A stretch of DNA of 64,000 bases, taken from positions 338,694-402,693 of the forward strand of contig NZ_JALGQE010000004.1 in NCBI RefSeq assembly GCF_022810405.1, given 5' to 3'. The notes beneath the pieces are model-generated. The model was not told the origin of the DNA. It did no database searches and worked only from the letters and a program-made list of their open reading frames with translations. Both the position numbers and the translations under genes were made by a program. Positions 1 through 8,220 of the stretch are shown one piece after another. This DNA comes from Rhodococcus sp. ARC_M5. Its GTDB lineage: Bacteria; Actinomycetota; Actinomycetes; Mycobacteriales; Mycobacteriaceae. Position 1 is the first letter of the stretch. Every line of letters begins with the position of its first letter.

Positions 1-390
1 CACCGCCTGTCCGGCCGAGGTGGCGCGAACGGCGTCGAACAACTCCTCGGCCGATGCACTCTTGACCAGATAACCCGTCGCGCCCGCCTTGATGGCGTCG
101 AGCACGTCGTTGCGTTCTGCGGACGCCGAGAGCACCAGGATCTTGGTCTGCGGCGACGCGTCGAGGACGGCGACGGTGGCGTCGGCTCCGTTGCCGTCGG
201 GCAGGTGCATGTCCATCAGCACTACGTCGGGGGTGGTCGCTCGGGCGCGGCGTCCGGCAGCGGCGACGCCGTCCGCCGTGGCGACGACGCTGAAACCGGC
301 GGCGGCGAGATCTCGGGCGACGCCGTCCCGCCACATCGGATGATCGTCGACGACCATCACCGCGATATCGGCATTCGTTTCCTCGGTCAC
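1..390 (-). CDS. NarL/LuxR-type response regulator, receiver domain (3' end outside window)
   Basis: Only the N-terminal 130 residues are in the window. They form a complete-looking receiver domain: acidic pair D15-D16, phospho-acceptor D60 in the block LMDMHLPDG, a Ser in LVLSAS at the switch position, and a conserved Lys in GYLVKS. The chosen GTG start (388-390) overlaps the TGA of the upstream sensor kinase as GTGA, so the two are probably translationally coupled. The DNA-binding half lies beyond the left edge, so assignment to the NarL/LuxR class rests on the partner kinase being of the HisKA_3 type. It should accept phosphate from that kinase and act on promoters not visible here. Confidence 0.85.
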   Translation of the reverse strand, partial: MTEETNADIAVMVVDDHPMWRDGVARDLAAAGFSVVATADGVAAAGRRARATTPDVVLMDMHLPDGNGADATVAVLDASPQTKILVLSASAERNDVLDAIKAGATGYLVKSASAEELFDAVRATSAGQAV

Positions 391-1556
391 TTCGGTTCCC
401 TCGTTCGTGGAATACGGATCTCCCATTCGGTGCCCGCCCCGTCCTCTGTATCGAGTATCGCAGTGCCACCGAGAGATTCGACACGGCCGAGTATCGATTT
501 CGAGACGCCCATCCGCCCCTCGGCTTCGGCGGCTGCGAGCCGTCCGGCAGGGATTCCGCGGCCGTCGTCGCGGATACTGACGATCAACTCCCCGTCGACA
601 TCCTCGAGCAGTACGTACGCCTTGGCTTCCGCGCCCGCATGGAGTTCGACGTTGGACAGCGCAGTCGCGACGACTGCAGCGAGTTCCTCGGCCACCTCGG
701 ATTCGACGAGCACCGGGTCGGCAGGCGTCGAGACGGCGACGGCGGTACCTGCCTGCCTGCGCAGCAGTGCCCTGACGTCGACGATCGAGTCGGTGTGATC
801 GCCGCGCGGTACTGCCTGTTCCGAGATCAGCACGCGCAGGGCGACTTCCTGTTCACCGGCCAGCTCGGCGAGTTCGGCTGCCGGACCGCCTATTTCGAGA
901 CCTCTGCGTCGAACGAGGGCCAATACCTGCAGCACCCCGTCGTGCACCTGTCGGGCGAGCCGCTCACGTTCCTCCGTGATCGCGGCCGATCGTGCTGCCC
1001 GACGCAACTCTCGGTGGGCGCGCCGGGCGGTGTTCGACGCCAATCCCAGCGCCAGTCCGGCCGAGAGCAGCACCGGGGCGGTGGCGTCGGACCAGAGGTC
1101 GGAGTCGAAGCGGTCGCGGACGAGCGCGCTGACCACCGACATCGCCACCCCGGACGCGATTCCGCCCTTGGGGCCCCACAGGATCGCGGCGGAGATGACG
1201 GCGTTGGTGGCCCACAGTGTGGTCGGCAGAGTTTGGCGGGTGCTGTACCAGTCGTAATCGGCCACCAGTCGCGTCGATGCCATCAGTGCGAGGACGATGA
1301 CCTGGTCTGCGAGCACCACCTGCCAGCGCGGAAGCGAGGCGCGTGCGAGCAGCAACGCCGACGCCCCGGACCACACGGCCATCAGGGCCACGAGGAACCA
1401 ACTCAGTCGTGGGTTGGTGTAGTTGTCGACGGTCGCGGCCTGGTAGCTCACGGCGTAGACGAGTGTGACCAGACGAAAGGCCTGCGAGGCCCGCCAGAGC
1501 GGGGTGTCCGGATCGGACGAGGACAGCGTGGCCCTCACCCGGTCAGCCGTCCGCAT
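387..1556 (-). CDS. MacS-family sensor histidine kinase
   Basis: 389 residues. The first ~175 residues hold about five hydrophobic segments with an actinobacterial MacS/DUF5931-like character. They are followed by a HisKA_3 dimerisation helix with phospho-acceptor H205 in the block ERLARQVHDGVLQ, and a C-terminal HATPase_c domain with the glycine-rich DDGRGIP loop. It lies at the membrane and should phosphorylate the receiver encoded immediately downstream, with which it overlaps by four bases. Its own start overlaps the 3' end of the AI-2E-type permease gene by 14 bases, so permease, kinase and regulator look like one operon. The signal sensed is not evident; the permease as cargo-coupled partner is only inferred from linkage. 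Confidence 0.88.
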   Translation of the reverse strand: MRTADRVRATLSSSDPDTPLWRASQAFRLVTLVYAVSYQAATVDNYTNPRLSWFLVALMAVWSGASALLLARASLPRWQVVLADQVIVLALMASTRLVADYDWYSTRQTLPTTLWATNAVISAAILWGPKGGIASGVAMSVVSALVRDRFDSDLWSDATAPVLLSAGLALGLASNTARRAHRELRRAARSAAITEERERLARQVHDGVLQVLALVRRRGLEIGGPAAELAELAGEQEVALRVLISEQAVPRGDHTDSIVDVRALLRRQAGTAVAVSTPADPVLVESEVAEELAAVVATALSNVELHAGAEAKAYVLLEDVDGELIVSIRDDGRGIPAGRLAAAEAEGRMGVSKSILGRVESLGGTAILDTEDGAGTEWEIRIPRTREPK

Positions 1557-2805
1557 CGGTCTTCGGACCTGCGCTCGTGGAATCCGGGATCGTCAGCTCT
1601 CCCTTGGCAAGCCGATCCGGCTCGTCGCTACCCGGTGGGGTGTGTGGGTCGCTCGGGTCCGCGGAGTACAGCGGGTCGGTCACCTCGAGTTCCTCGTAGA
1701 CCTCGTCCGGATCGTCGGCGAGCAACGACCGAACGGCAGTGTTGAGGACGGCGACGATCGGCACTGCCAGCAGGCCGCCGACGATGCCGGCGAGCAGAAT
1801 GCCGACGGTGATGGACAGCACCACCGCCAACGGATGCAGACGCACGGCACGACCCAACAGAAGTGGTTGCAGCACATGGCCTTCGAGTTGCATGACGGCC
1901 ACCACGATGCCGAGGGTGATCACCGCGGTGATCAGGCCCTTGGTGACGAGAGCGATGAAGACCGCGACGAATCCGGTCAGCACTGCACCGATGATCGGGA
2001 TGAACGCTCCGATGAACACCAGCGAGGCCAACGGGAGTGCAAGCGGCACACCGAGGATGGCGAGACCGGCACCGATACCGATGGCATCTGCGGCCGCGAC
2101 GGCCACCGTCGCCCTGACGTATCCCACCAGCGACCCGAAGCCCTGGATGCCCGCGGTGCGGATTCTTCTGCGGGCCGCGGTCGGTGCCAACCGGGTGACG
2201 AACTGCCAGATCTGATCGCCGCCGTACAGGAAGAAGATGAGGACGAACAGCGTGAGCAACGCGCCGGTGAGGATCTCACCGATCACCGCCGCAGTGGTCA
2301 GCGCACCGCTGGTGACAGCTTCCTGGTTGTCCTGAATGACCTTGACGACACTGTCCGTCGCCTGCCGGATCTGGTCCTCGCTGATGTGCAGCGGTCCGTT
2401 GCTGAGCCATTCTTCGATGCCGTTGATGGACTGAGTGAACTGATCACCCACCTGCGGGAGACCCTCGATGAACTGCTCGACGATGAAGGTCATGATGCCT
2501 GCGACGATGCCGATACTGGCCACGATGACGACGATCACCGCGACGGCCCGTGGGACTCCGCGCCGATGCATCCAGTCGACGACCGGCACGAGCATGGCCG
2601 CCGCCAGCAGCGCGAGACCCAGTGGAATGACGACAGTGCTCAACTTCGCCACCACGTACGCAAAAGTGATGAATCCGGCAAACAGGACAAGCAGTCGCCA
2701 CGTCCATTCGGCACCGATCCGCACCAGCGGATGCACCGAATCCGCGGCCGAAGTGAGGCCCGGAGACGCCCCCGTACCTTGCGCCCGCAACTCGTCGGTG
2801 CTCAC
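1543..2805 (-). CDS. AI-2E family transporter (PerM/DUF20)
   Basis: 420 residues with about eight membrane segments and the long periplasmic stretch after the first pair that is typical of the AI-2E/PerM family. The C-terminal tail beyond residue ~370 is charged and acidic and should be cytoplasmic. Family members export small molecules or ions, for example autoinducer-2 or Na+ coupled to H+; the substrate here is unknown. It starts at GTG (2803-2805), only 16 bases from the divergent cyclase gene, and shares a palindromic -10 with it. It heads the operon with the MacS kinase and response regulator, with which it overlaps by 14 bases. Confidence 0.85.
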   Translation of the reverse strand: MSTDELRAQGTGASPGLTSAADSVHPLVRIGAEWTWRLLVLFAGFITFAYVVAKLSTVVIPLGLALLAAAMLVPVVDWMHRRGVPRAVAVIVVIVASIGIVAGIMTFIVEQFIEGLPQVGDQFTQSINGIEEWLSNGPLHISEDQIRQATDSVVKVIQDNQEAVTSGALTTAAVIGEILTGALLTLFVLIFFLYGGDQIWQFVTRLAPTAARRRIRTAGIQGFGSLVGYVRATVAVAAADAIGIGAGLAILGVPLALPLASLVFIGAFIPIIGAVLTGFVAVFIALVTKGLITAVITLGIVVAVMQLEGHVLQPLLLGRAVRLHPLAVVLSITVGILLAGIVGGLLAVPIVAVLNTAVRSLLADDPDEVYEELEVTDPLYSADPSDPHTPPGSDEPDRLAKGELTIPDSTSAGPKTDADG

Positions 2806-2809
2806 CCGC

Positions 2810-2817
2810 TAAATTTA
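2810..2817. promoter_or_regulatory. Shared palindromic -10 element, divergent leaderless starts
   Basis: The octamer TAAATTTA reads as TAAATT on both strands. On the plus strand the hexamer ends at 2815, placing a start site about 7 bases later at 2822, exactly the GTG of the cyclase. On the minus strand it ends at 2812, placing the start at 2805, exactly the GTG of the AI-2E permease. Neither gene has a Shine-Dalgarno sequence in the 16-base gap. No good -35 is visible on either side. This reading is inference from spacing. Confidence 0.5.
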
Positions 2818-2821
2818 ACCC

Positions 2822-4354
2822 GTGCTGGCATCTTTCCGAGCGGTCTCGCTCACCCTGAAGAGTCGCTGGCCGCTCTATATGTTCTCGATGCTCATCGCCA
2901 ATGTCTTCGGTGCGGTGCTCGTCTTCGCCTTCGTCCGCTACGGGCTGCCCATCCCCGAATCGGATTCGATCGTCGCCGACCGCGTGCGCAACGTGTACAT
3001 CTTCGGGGCGTACCTCCTGGTGGCCCTCGTCGTCAGCCTGATCTACGCGTATTACCTCCTGCGCTCGGTGATCCGGTGGCAGCTCCGCGGGGGACCGCCC
3101 ACCCGCAAGGAACAGATGACGACCCTGCATGCACCGTTGCGTCAGGCGATCGTGCACCTGATTCTCTGGATCATCGGCGGCGTCATCTTCGTACTGTTGA
3201 CCATCGCGGAGATGCCGTCGCTGTCCATCGCCGTCATCGTCACCGTCGGCATGGCGGCCACCGTCACGTTCGGGTTCACGTACATGCTCGGCGAACGAAT
3301 CCTGCGACCGGTCGCGGCACTGGCGTTGAGCGAGGGCCGATTCGACCGGACGATGACGCCCGGCGTCGGTACCCGCATGGCCATGACGTGGGGCCTGGGC
3401 ACATTGATGCCCGTCATCGGCATCATCCTGCTGTGCGCCACACAGATCACCACCGATCTGGTGTTCTCCCCCAACTCGCTCGCCGTGGCCATCATCCTGC
3501 TCAGCGTGCTGGCCATCGTGCAGGCGTTCGTGCTCTCGATGCTCACCGCGAGCCAGATCTCGGATCCGATCAGCCAGCTGCACAGCGCCATCGAGCGCGT
3601 CCAGCGCGGCGAGACGGACGTCGAGGTGGATGTGTTCGACGGCTCCGAGATCGGCCGCCTCCAGGTGGGCTTCAACCGAATGATGGAGGAATCGGCCGAA
3701 CGACGCGTCCTGCGAGAGTTGTTCGGCCAGCACGTCGGTGAGGACGTGGCTCGTCGAGCACTGCAGTTCGGAACCGAGTTGGGCGGCGAGACACGATTCG
3801 TGGCAGTGCTGTTCGTCGACATGGTCGGCTCCACCGCCACCGCCTCCGAGCGACCACCGAGCGAAGTGGTGGTGTTGCTCAACGAGTTCTTCCGAGTGGT
3901 CGTCGACGTCGTCGGACGCCATCACGGATTCGTCAACAAGTTCATGGGCGACGCGGCCCTGGCGATCTTCGGTGCCCCACTGGACCGTCCCGATGCACCG
4001 ACCGCTGCTCTCGCTGCCGCGCGTGAACTGCGATTCGCGCTGAACGAGATCACCGGCCTCGACATCGGCATCGGCGTATCGGCAGGCCTGGCCGTCGCCG
4101 GCAACATCGGTGCATCCGAACGCTTCGAATACACGGTCATCGGTGACCCGGTCAACGAGGCGTCACGACTGACCGAGCTGGCGAAACTGCGTCCCGGACG
4201 CGTCCTGGCGTCGACCTCGGCCCTGTACTTCGCCGACGACGAGGAACAGGAACAGTGGGAGCTGGGAGACCAGGTGCAACTGCGTGGTCGACGACGGGCC
4301 ACCCATCTGGCCTGGCCTGTGGAGTTTCCCGACTCCTCGCCCCACGACGGTTAG
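2822..4354 (+). CDS. Class III adenylyl cyclase, six-TM plus HAMP
   Basis: 510 residues. Six hydrophobic segments fill residues ~15-240, followed by a HAMP linker (~240-295) and a class III cyclase homology domain (~320-490). Catalytic residues are intact: metal-binding D333 (LFVDMVGST) and D377 (NKFMGD), adenine-selecting K373 and D442 (VIGDPVN), and transition-state N445 and R449 (NEASRL). The Lys/Asp pair predicts ATP, hence cAMP production. The architecture matches the mycobacterial six-TM HAMP cyclases such as Rv3645. The GTG start at 2822 has no ribosome binding site and fits a leaderless transcript. The flippase-like gene follows after nine bases. Confidence 0.92.
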   Translation: MLASFRAVSLTLKSRWPLYMFSMLIANVFGAVLVFAFVRYGLPIPESDSIVADRVRNVYIFGAYLLVALVVSLIYAYYLLRSVIRWQLRGGPPTRKEQMTTLHAPLRQAIVHLILWIIGGVIFVLLTIAEMPSLSIAVIVTVGMAATVTFGFTYMLGERILRPVAALALSEGRFDRTMTPGVGTRMAMTWGLGTLMPVIGIILLCATQITTDLVFSPNSLAVAIILLSVLAIVQAFVLSMLTASQISDPISQLHSAIERVQRGETDVEVDVFDGSEIGRLQVGFNRMMEESAERRVLRELFGQHVGEDVARRALQFGTELGGETRFVAVLFVDMVGSTATASERPPSEVVVLLNEFFRVVVDVVGRHHGFVNKFMGDAALAIFGAPLDRPDAPTAALAAARELRFALNEITGLDIGIGVSAGLAVAGNIGASERFEYTVIGDPVNEASRLTELAKLRPGRVLASTSALYFADDEEQEQWELGDQVQLRGRRRATHLAWPVEFPDSSPHDG

Positions 4355-4357
4355 TCT
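4352..4357 (+). promoter_or_regulatory. Candidate -10 (TAGTCT) overlapping the cyclase stop codon
   Basis: TAGTCT includes the TAG stop of the cyclase gene and ends seven bases before the GTG of the next gene, so it could make a leaderless transcript of that gene. The -35 side is weak (CCGACT at 4329-4334, 17-base spacing). Confidence 0.35.
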
Positions 4358-4363
4358 GACACG

Positions 4364-5494
4364 GTGCCCGACCCCAGCTCCACCCGCGGACCCGCAGTAC
4401 GGCGTCCGCGAAACCGACTTCGGTGGGTCAAGTGGATCGCCGGAATCGCCCTGGTCGCGCTGTTGGTGGGCGAGGCGATATATCTGTGGCCGCGGCTGCA
4501 CGAATCCTGGACCGCCGTCCGCGAAATCCACTGGGGTTGGCTTGCGGCCTGCGTCTTCGCACAGGCGGTGTCGTTGAGCGCATTCGGCAGAGTGCAGAAG
4601 CAATTGCTCGACGCAGGCGGCGTCAAGGTGCGCCAGCACAAGTCCGTGGCCGTCATCTACGGCAGCACCGCCATGGCGCTCACCCTCCCCGCTGGCCAGG
4701 TGTTCTCCACGGCGTTCACCTATCGCGAGACACGCCGCTGGGGAGCGAGCCCGGTCGTCGCGTCCTGGCAGCTGGCCATTTCGGGCGTCATCGCCGCAGC
4801 CGGACTGGCCGTCCTCGGCGTTGCGGGCGGGCTCGTGGTCGGTAGCTCGTTCAACACGTTCACCCTCGTGCTTCCGATCGCCGGAGTCATCGCCATCGTT
4901 GCCGCGGTTCGATACATCTCGAACCACCCGCAGTCGATCAAACAGATCGCTCGCTGGGGTCTGCGCAAGTACAACGCGTTTCGTAACCACGAGCTCGACG
5001 CCGGGGCCGAGGCCATAGACAAGATCATCGGCCAGATTCAATCCGTCCAACTCGGCAAGCGCGACGGCGCGCTCACCCTCTCGTGGTCTGCCGTGCATCG
5101 TCTCGCAGATGTCGCCTGCCTCGCGTTCGCATGCTTCGCCGTCGGCGCGGATCCACGGTTGTCGGGATTGCTGATCGCGTTCGCGGCCGGCAAGGCCGTC
5201 GGATCCGTCCCTCTCGCGCCCGGCGGCCTGGTCGTCGTCGACGCGACCCTCATCGCGTTTCTCACCAGCGCTGCCTCGATCACCGCCTCGCAGGCCGTCG
5301 CATCGGCGCTGGTCTATCGCGGGGTCAGCTTCATCCTCGTGGCCATCGTCGGATGGATCGTGTTCCTCGTACTCTTCCGCAAGCACCAGCACGCCGATCT
5401 CGATTTCGACATCGCGCTGGAACAGCAGGAGACCGCGGAGCTGCACCGCACCGAGGATGTTCGCGACGCGAAGAGCGATCCGGACACCGCATAG
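4364..5494 (+). CDS. Lysylphosphatidylglycerol synthase TM-domain (YbhN/UPF0104) membrane protein
   Basis: 376 residues. A basic N-terminus (residues 1-22) is followed by about eight membrane helices matching the flippase half of MprF/LysX (LPG_synthase_TM). The family motif region with the P-A-G-Q-V run lies near residue 103-108, and APGG-L-V-V-V-D lies near residue 285. There is no aminoacyl-transferase domain, so the protein is not itself a lysyl-PG synthase. It probably moves a lipid or polyprenyl-linked substrate across the membrane, but which one cannot be told. The GTG start is nine bases after the cyclase stop, with no ribosome binding site. Confidence 0.8.
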   Translation: MPDPSSTRGPAVRRPRNRLRWVKWIAGIALVALLVGEAIYLWPRLHESWTAVREIHWGWLAACVFAQAVSLSAFGRVQKQLLDAGGVKVRQHKSVAVIYGSTAMALTLPAGQVFSTAFTYRETRRWGASPVVASWQLAISGVIAAAGLAVLGVAGGLVVGSSFNTFTLVLPIAGVIAIVAAVRYISNHPQSIKQIARWGLRKYNAFRNHELDAGAEAIDKIIGQIQSVQLGKRDGALTLSWSAVHRLADVACLAFACFAVGADPRLSGLLIAFAAGKAVGSVPLAPGGLVVVDATLIAFLTSAASITASQAVASALVYRGVSFILVAIVGWIVFLVLFRKHQHADLDFDIALEQQETAELHRTEDVRDAKSDPDTA

Positions 5495-5545
5495 ACACTC
5501 GCCGCGATATGGCGTCCGTCACTTTCTGTTCACCCGGAATATATA

Positions 5546-5559
5546 CGGACCCCGGTCCG
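5546..5559. promoter_or_regulatory. Inverted repeat upstream of yceI
   Basis: CGGACC and GGTCCG are separated by two bases, 46 bases upstream of the yceI start, in an otherwise A/T-richer stretch (atatac before, tgtactatgag after). It could be a repressor site. No -35/-10 pair is convincing. Confidence 0.3.
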
Positions 5560-5604
5560 CTTGTGTACTATGAGCATTGAAACTTCAACCAACGAGGAGA
5601 CTTC

Positions 5605-6156
5605 ATGACCACCGCTATCGCACTTCCCGAGCTCACCGCAGGCACCTGGGCCATCGACGCATCCCACTCCACCGTCGGATTCACCGTCCGCCACCTGGTG
5701 GTCAGCAAGGTCCGCGGCCGTTTCCAGGCCTTCACCGGCACCATCACCGTCGACGCCGACGGCACCCCGTCCGTCGACGCCGAGATCGACGTCACCTCGA
5801 TCACGACCGACAACGCGCAGCGCGACGGCCACCTCAAGACCGCCGACTTCTTCGAGGTCGAGAAGTTCCCCACCGCGACGTTCAAGTCCACCTCGGTCAA
5901 GGCCGACGGCGGAGACTTCATCGTCACCGGTGACTTCACCCTCCACGGCGTCACCAACTCCATCGATCTCAAGCTCGAGTTCAACGGCGTCAACGCCGGC
6001 ATGGGCAACGGACCGGTCGCAGGCTTCGAGGCCAGCACCGTCATCAACCGCAAGGACTTCGGCATCAGCATCGACATGCCCCTCGAAGGCGGCGGCGCAG
6101 TCGTCGGCGACAAGATCACCCTGAACCTCGACATCGAAGCCGGCCTGCAGGCGTAA
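5605..6156 (+). CDS. YceI family lipid-binding protein
   Basis: 183 residues with the YceI signature: opening G-T-W-A-I-D-A-S-H-S-T-V-G-F, then FTVRHLVVSKVRG, D-V-T-S-I-T-T, and KTADFFEVEKFPTATFKST. The family folds as an extended lipocalin that binds a polyisoprenoid or other amphiphile in its barrel. No signal peptide is present, unlike many proteobacterial members, so it is likely cytosolic. A clear ribosome binding site (GAGGAG) sits eight bases before the ATG. A strong hairpin follows the stop, so it is probably a single-gene transcript. Confidence 0.92.
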   Translation: MTTAIALPELTAGTWAIDASHSTVGFTVRHLVVSKVRGRFQAFTGTITVDADGTPSVDAEIDVTSITTDNAQRDGHLKTADFFEVEKFPTATFKSTSVKADGGDFIVTGDFTLHGVTNSIDLKLEFNGVNAGMGNGPVAGFEASTVINRKDFGISIDMPLEGGGAVVGDKITLNLDIEAGLQA

Positions 6157-6205
6157 TTCCGCCCTGCTCTTCCCCTCCCCCTTCGGGATCACCCCTCCCC
6201 CCTTC

Positions 6206-6256
6206 GGATCAATGCGGCTTTGTTGCAGTCCAAGCGACTGAAACCCACATTGATCC
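6206..6256. repeat. 51-bp imperfect inverted repeat (extragenic palindrome)
   Basis: The outer arms GGATCAATG (6206-6214) and CATTGATCC (6248-6256) are perfect. Inner arms CAGT and ACTG close a seven-base loop, and the remaining stem pairs imperfectly with a four-base bulge. Immediately before it, a pyrimidine-rich unit ending in TTCGGATC is tandemly repeated with a small change (about 6172-6210). The form is that of a dispersed repetitive palindrome, but no second copy exists in this window. Confidence 0.55.
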
Positions 6257-6272
6257 ACGCCGGGAGGCCCAC

Positions 6273-6310
6273 CGAACGGCCCGTATCGCATTTGCGGTAC
6301 GGGCCGTTCG
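6273..6310 (+). terminator. Strong hairpin downstream of yceI
   Basis: A perfect 13-bp inverted repeat (CGAACGGCCCGTA, 6273-6285; its complement at 6298-6310) is extended inward by CGCA/TGCG, giving about 18 paired positions around a two-base loop. No T-run follows, which is usual for actinobacterial terminators. It ends 24 bases before the next gene's probable start. Confidence 0.65.
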
Positions 6311-6334
6311 CTGTGGGTGTCTACAGTGGGTCGC

Positions 6335-6709
6335 GTGAAGTTTCGATCCCCCGCAGTTGCTGCCGTCCTCGACCTGCTGATGGTCCTGCTGTTCGCCGCC
6401 ATCGGTCGCCGCAGCCATGACGAGGCCACCGCGCTGTCCGGCCTGTTCCACACCGCGTGGCCGTTCGTCGTCGGTGCCGCCGTCGGCTGGGTCGTCACGT
6501 TCGCTCTGTACCGCAACAAGTTCGACGCGTTCCTCGTCGTTCCGACGGGCATCGTCGTGTGGGTGACGACTGTTGTCGTGGGCATGGTGTTGCGGGCACT
6601 GACCGGACAGGGAACAGCCGGTGCGTTCATCGTCGTCGCGACGGCGTCCACTGCAGTTCTACTGCTGGGCTGGCGCGCGCTGACACGATTCGTGCCCAGC
6701 GTTCGTTGA
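6335..6709 (+). CDS. DUF3054 domain membrane protein
   Basis: About 124 residues with four membrane helices and the DUF3054 hallmarks: R-S-P at the start, FAAIGRRSHDE after the first helix, and a charged R-N-K-F-D loop. The function of the family is unknown. I chose the GTG at 6335 because the protein then begins VKFRSPAV as in the family, and because TACAGT (6322-6327) ends seven bases before it, fitting a leaderless start. GTGs at 6326 and 6317 are in frame but lie inside that -10. The gene stands alone between the yceI hairpin and the nhaA leader. Confidence 0.75.
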   Translation: MKFRSPAVAAVLDLLMVLLFAAIGRRSHDEATALSGLFHTAWPFVVGAAVGWVVTFALYRNKFDAFLVVPTGIVVWVTTVVVGMVLRALTGQGTAGAFIVVATASTAVLLLGWRALTRFVPSVR

Positions 6710-6740
6710 CTTCGAGTTCGTCGCGAACGCCTCGGCGCGA

Positions 6741-6860
6741 TAGGATCGACCACGGTGCGCCGGGAAGTCTGGTCGGCAACAACTCTGTGCTGCGCGTCTA
6801 CCGTCCTACCCGAGGTTGGCCCGCAGCTCGACCAAGCTACCGAAAGGCGCTGTCACCGTG
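6741..6860 (+). promoter_or_regulatory. nhaA leader: candidate structured cis-regulatory RNA
   Basis: A -10-like TAGGAT (6741-6746), with TTCGTC 18 bases upstream, would start a transcript near 6753, about 105 bases before the nhaA GTG. The leader can fold into nested helices: CACGGTG (6751-6757) with CACCGTG (6854-6860), CGCC (6758-6761) with GGCG (6846-6849), TGGTCG (6770-6775) with CGACCA (6829-6834), and GCTGCG (6789-6794) with CGCAGC (6822-6827). The outer helix contains the GTG start and part of the ribosome binding site, so it would block translation. Most neighbours lack leaders. Ligand and mechanism are unknown. Confidence 0.45.
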
Positions 6861-8174
6861 ACAGATTCATCATCTCCCAAAACGCGATTGCCGCTGTTCT
6901 CGCGCGGTTCCTGGTCCGAGGCAGACCGCGTCGCGCAGATCCTGCGTAAAGAGACAGTCGGTGGCGCACTATTGCTCGTCGCAACCCTGGTCGCATTGGT
7001 CTGGGCCAACTCACCCTGGTCCGCTGCCTACGACTCGCTGATGGATACCCGCGTCGGGCCCTCGGCATTGCACCTCGACCTGACTCTGTCGACATGGGCG
7101 GCCGACGGGCTGTTGGCCATCTTCTTCTTCGTGGTCGGTCTCGAACTCAAGCGAGAATTCGTCGCCGGAGATCTTCGCGATCCCGCACGCGCGGCGCTAC
7201 CGGTGGCGGCCGCCATCGGCGGAATGGCAGTTCCAGCAATCATTTTCGTGCTGATCAACCTCGGCACCGGGGACGGTGCACTACTCGGTTGGGCCATCCC
7301 GACGGCAACCGACATCGCGTTCGCCGTTGCCGTCCTGGCCGTCATCAGCACTCATCTGCCGACTGCGCTGCGGACCTTCCTGCTGACCTTGGCCGTCGTC
7401 GACGACCTCCTGGCCGTCAGCGTCATCGCCATCTTCTACACGGACGACATCAATTTCGTCGCCCTCGGTCTGACGCTGATCCCTCTCGCACTGTTCGCCG
7501 TTGCCGTGCAGATGCGCATCCGGTCGTGGTGGATCCTCATCCCGCTGGCGGTGGTGACGTGGGTTCTGATGCACGAGTCCGGCGTTCACGCCACGGTCGC
7601 GGGCGTTCTGCTCGGCTTCGCCGTCCCGGTGATGCGCAGCAAGGCCAACGGAGGGCCGGAGGCAGGCCCCGGCCTCGCCGAACACTTCGAGCACAAGGTT
7701 CGGCCCATCTCAGCAGGTATTGCTGTGCCGATCTTCGCATTCTGTGCAGCCGGCGTGACCGTCGGTGGATTCTCCGGCCTGGCCAGCGCACTGACCGACC
7801 CCATCGCCATCGGCATCATCGCCGGCCTCGTGATCGGTAAAGCGATCGGCATCTTCGGCACCACCTACCTCGTCTCCCGCTTCACCCGGGCCACCCTCGA
7901 CGCCGGACTGAAGTGGCTCGACGTCTTGGGCGTTGCGATGCTCGCGGGTATCGGATTCACGGTGTCGCTGCTGATCGGAGACCTGGCCTTCGGTGAAGGA
8001 ACCGAGCGCGACGACCACGTCAAGGTGGGCGTGCTCACCGGTTCGATCATCGCCGCCTCGCTGGCCGCCGTCATCCTGCGCAGCCGTAACAAGGCCTACC
8101 GCGACATCCACATCGAAGAAACCCGCGACGACGATCACGACGGCATCCCGGACGTGTACCAGAACAAGAAGTAG
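6858..8174 (+). CDS. nhaA: Na+/H+ antiporter NhaA
   Basis: 438 residues from the chosen GTG. NhaA features: [18 protein letters not shown] near residue 89, the unwound-helix motif PTATDIAFA with D152, and the paired aspartates D182-D183 in [10 protein letters not shown] that bind Na+/Li+ and protons. About twelve membrane helices, with a hydrophilic tail ending in an acidic stretch. It exports Na+ or Li+ in exchange for two protons at alkaline pH or high salt. The start at 6858 has AAAGG ten bases upstream; an in-frame TTG at 6816 would place the start inside the folded leader and is less likely. A hairpin follows the stop. Confidence 0.95.
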   Translation: MTDSSSPKTRLPLFSRGSWSEADRVAQILRKETVGGALLLVATLVALVWANSPWSAAYDSLMDTRVGPSALHLDLTLSTWAADGLLAIFFFVVGLELKREFVAGDLRDPARAALPVAAAIGGMAVPAIIFVLINLGTGDGALLGWAIPTATDIAFAVAVLAVISTHLPTALRTFLLTLAVVDDLLAVSVIAIFYTDDINFVALGLTLIPLALFAVAVQMRIRSWWILIPLAVVTWVLMHESGVHATVAGVLLGFAVPVMRSKANGGPEAGPGLAEHFEHKVRPISAGIAVPIFAFCAAGVTVGGFSGLASALTDPIAIGIIAGLVIGKAIGIFGTTYLVSRFTRATLDAGLKWLDVLGVAMLAGIGFTVSLLIGDLAFGEGTERDDHVKVGVLTGSIIAASLAAVILRSRNKAYRDIHIEETRDDDHDGIPDVYQNKK

Positions 8175-8176
8175 GC

Positions 8177-8206
8177 ACACACCTCGATCGTGTGATCGAC
8201 GTGTGT
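8177..8206 (+). terminator. Hairpin after nhaA
   Basis: A 13-bp stem with one mismatch (ACACACCTCGATC, 8177-8189; partner 8194-8206) has a four-base GTGT loop, starting two bases after the nhaA stop. No T-run follows. The last base of the right arm lies two bases before the candidate -10 of the next gene. Confidence 0.6.
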
Positions 8207-8220
8207 CTACAGTTGTCGCC

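Noticed and set aside
639..3925. Long opposite-strand frames across the kinase, AI-2E permease and cyclase genes
   Set aside because: Low-complexity, charge-rich translations typical of antisense frames in high-GC DNA; the other strand has clear families.
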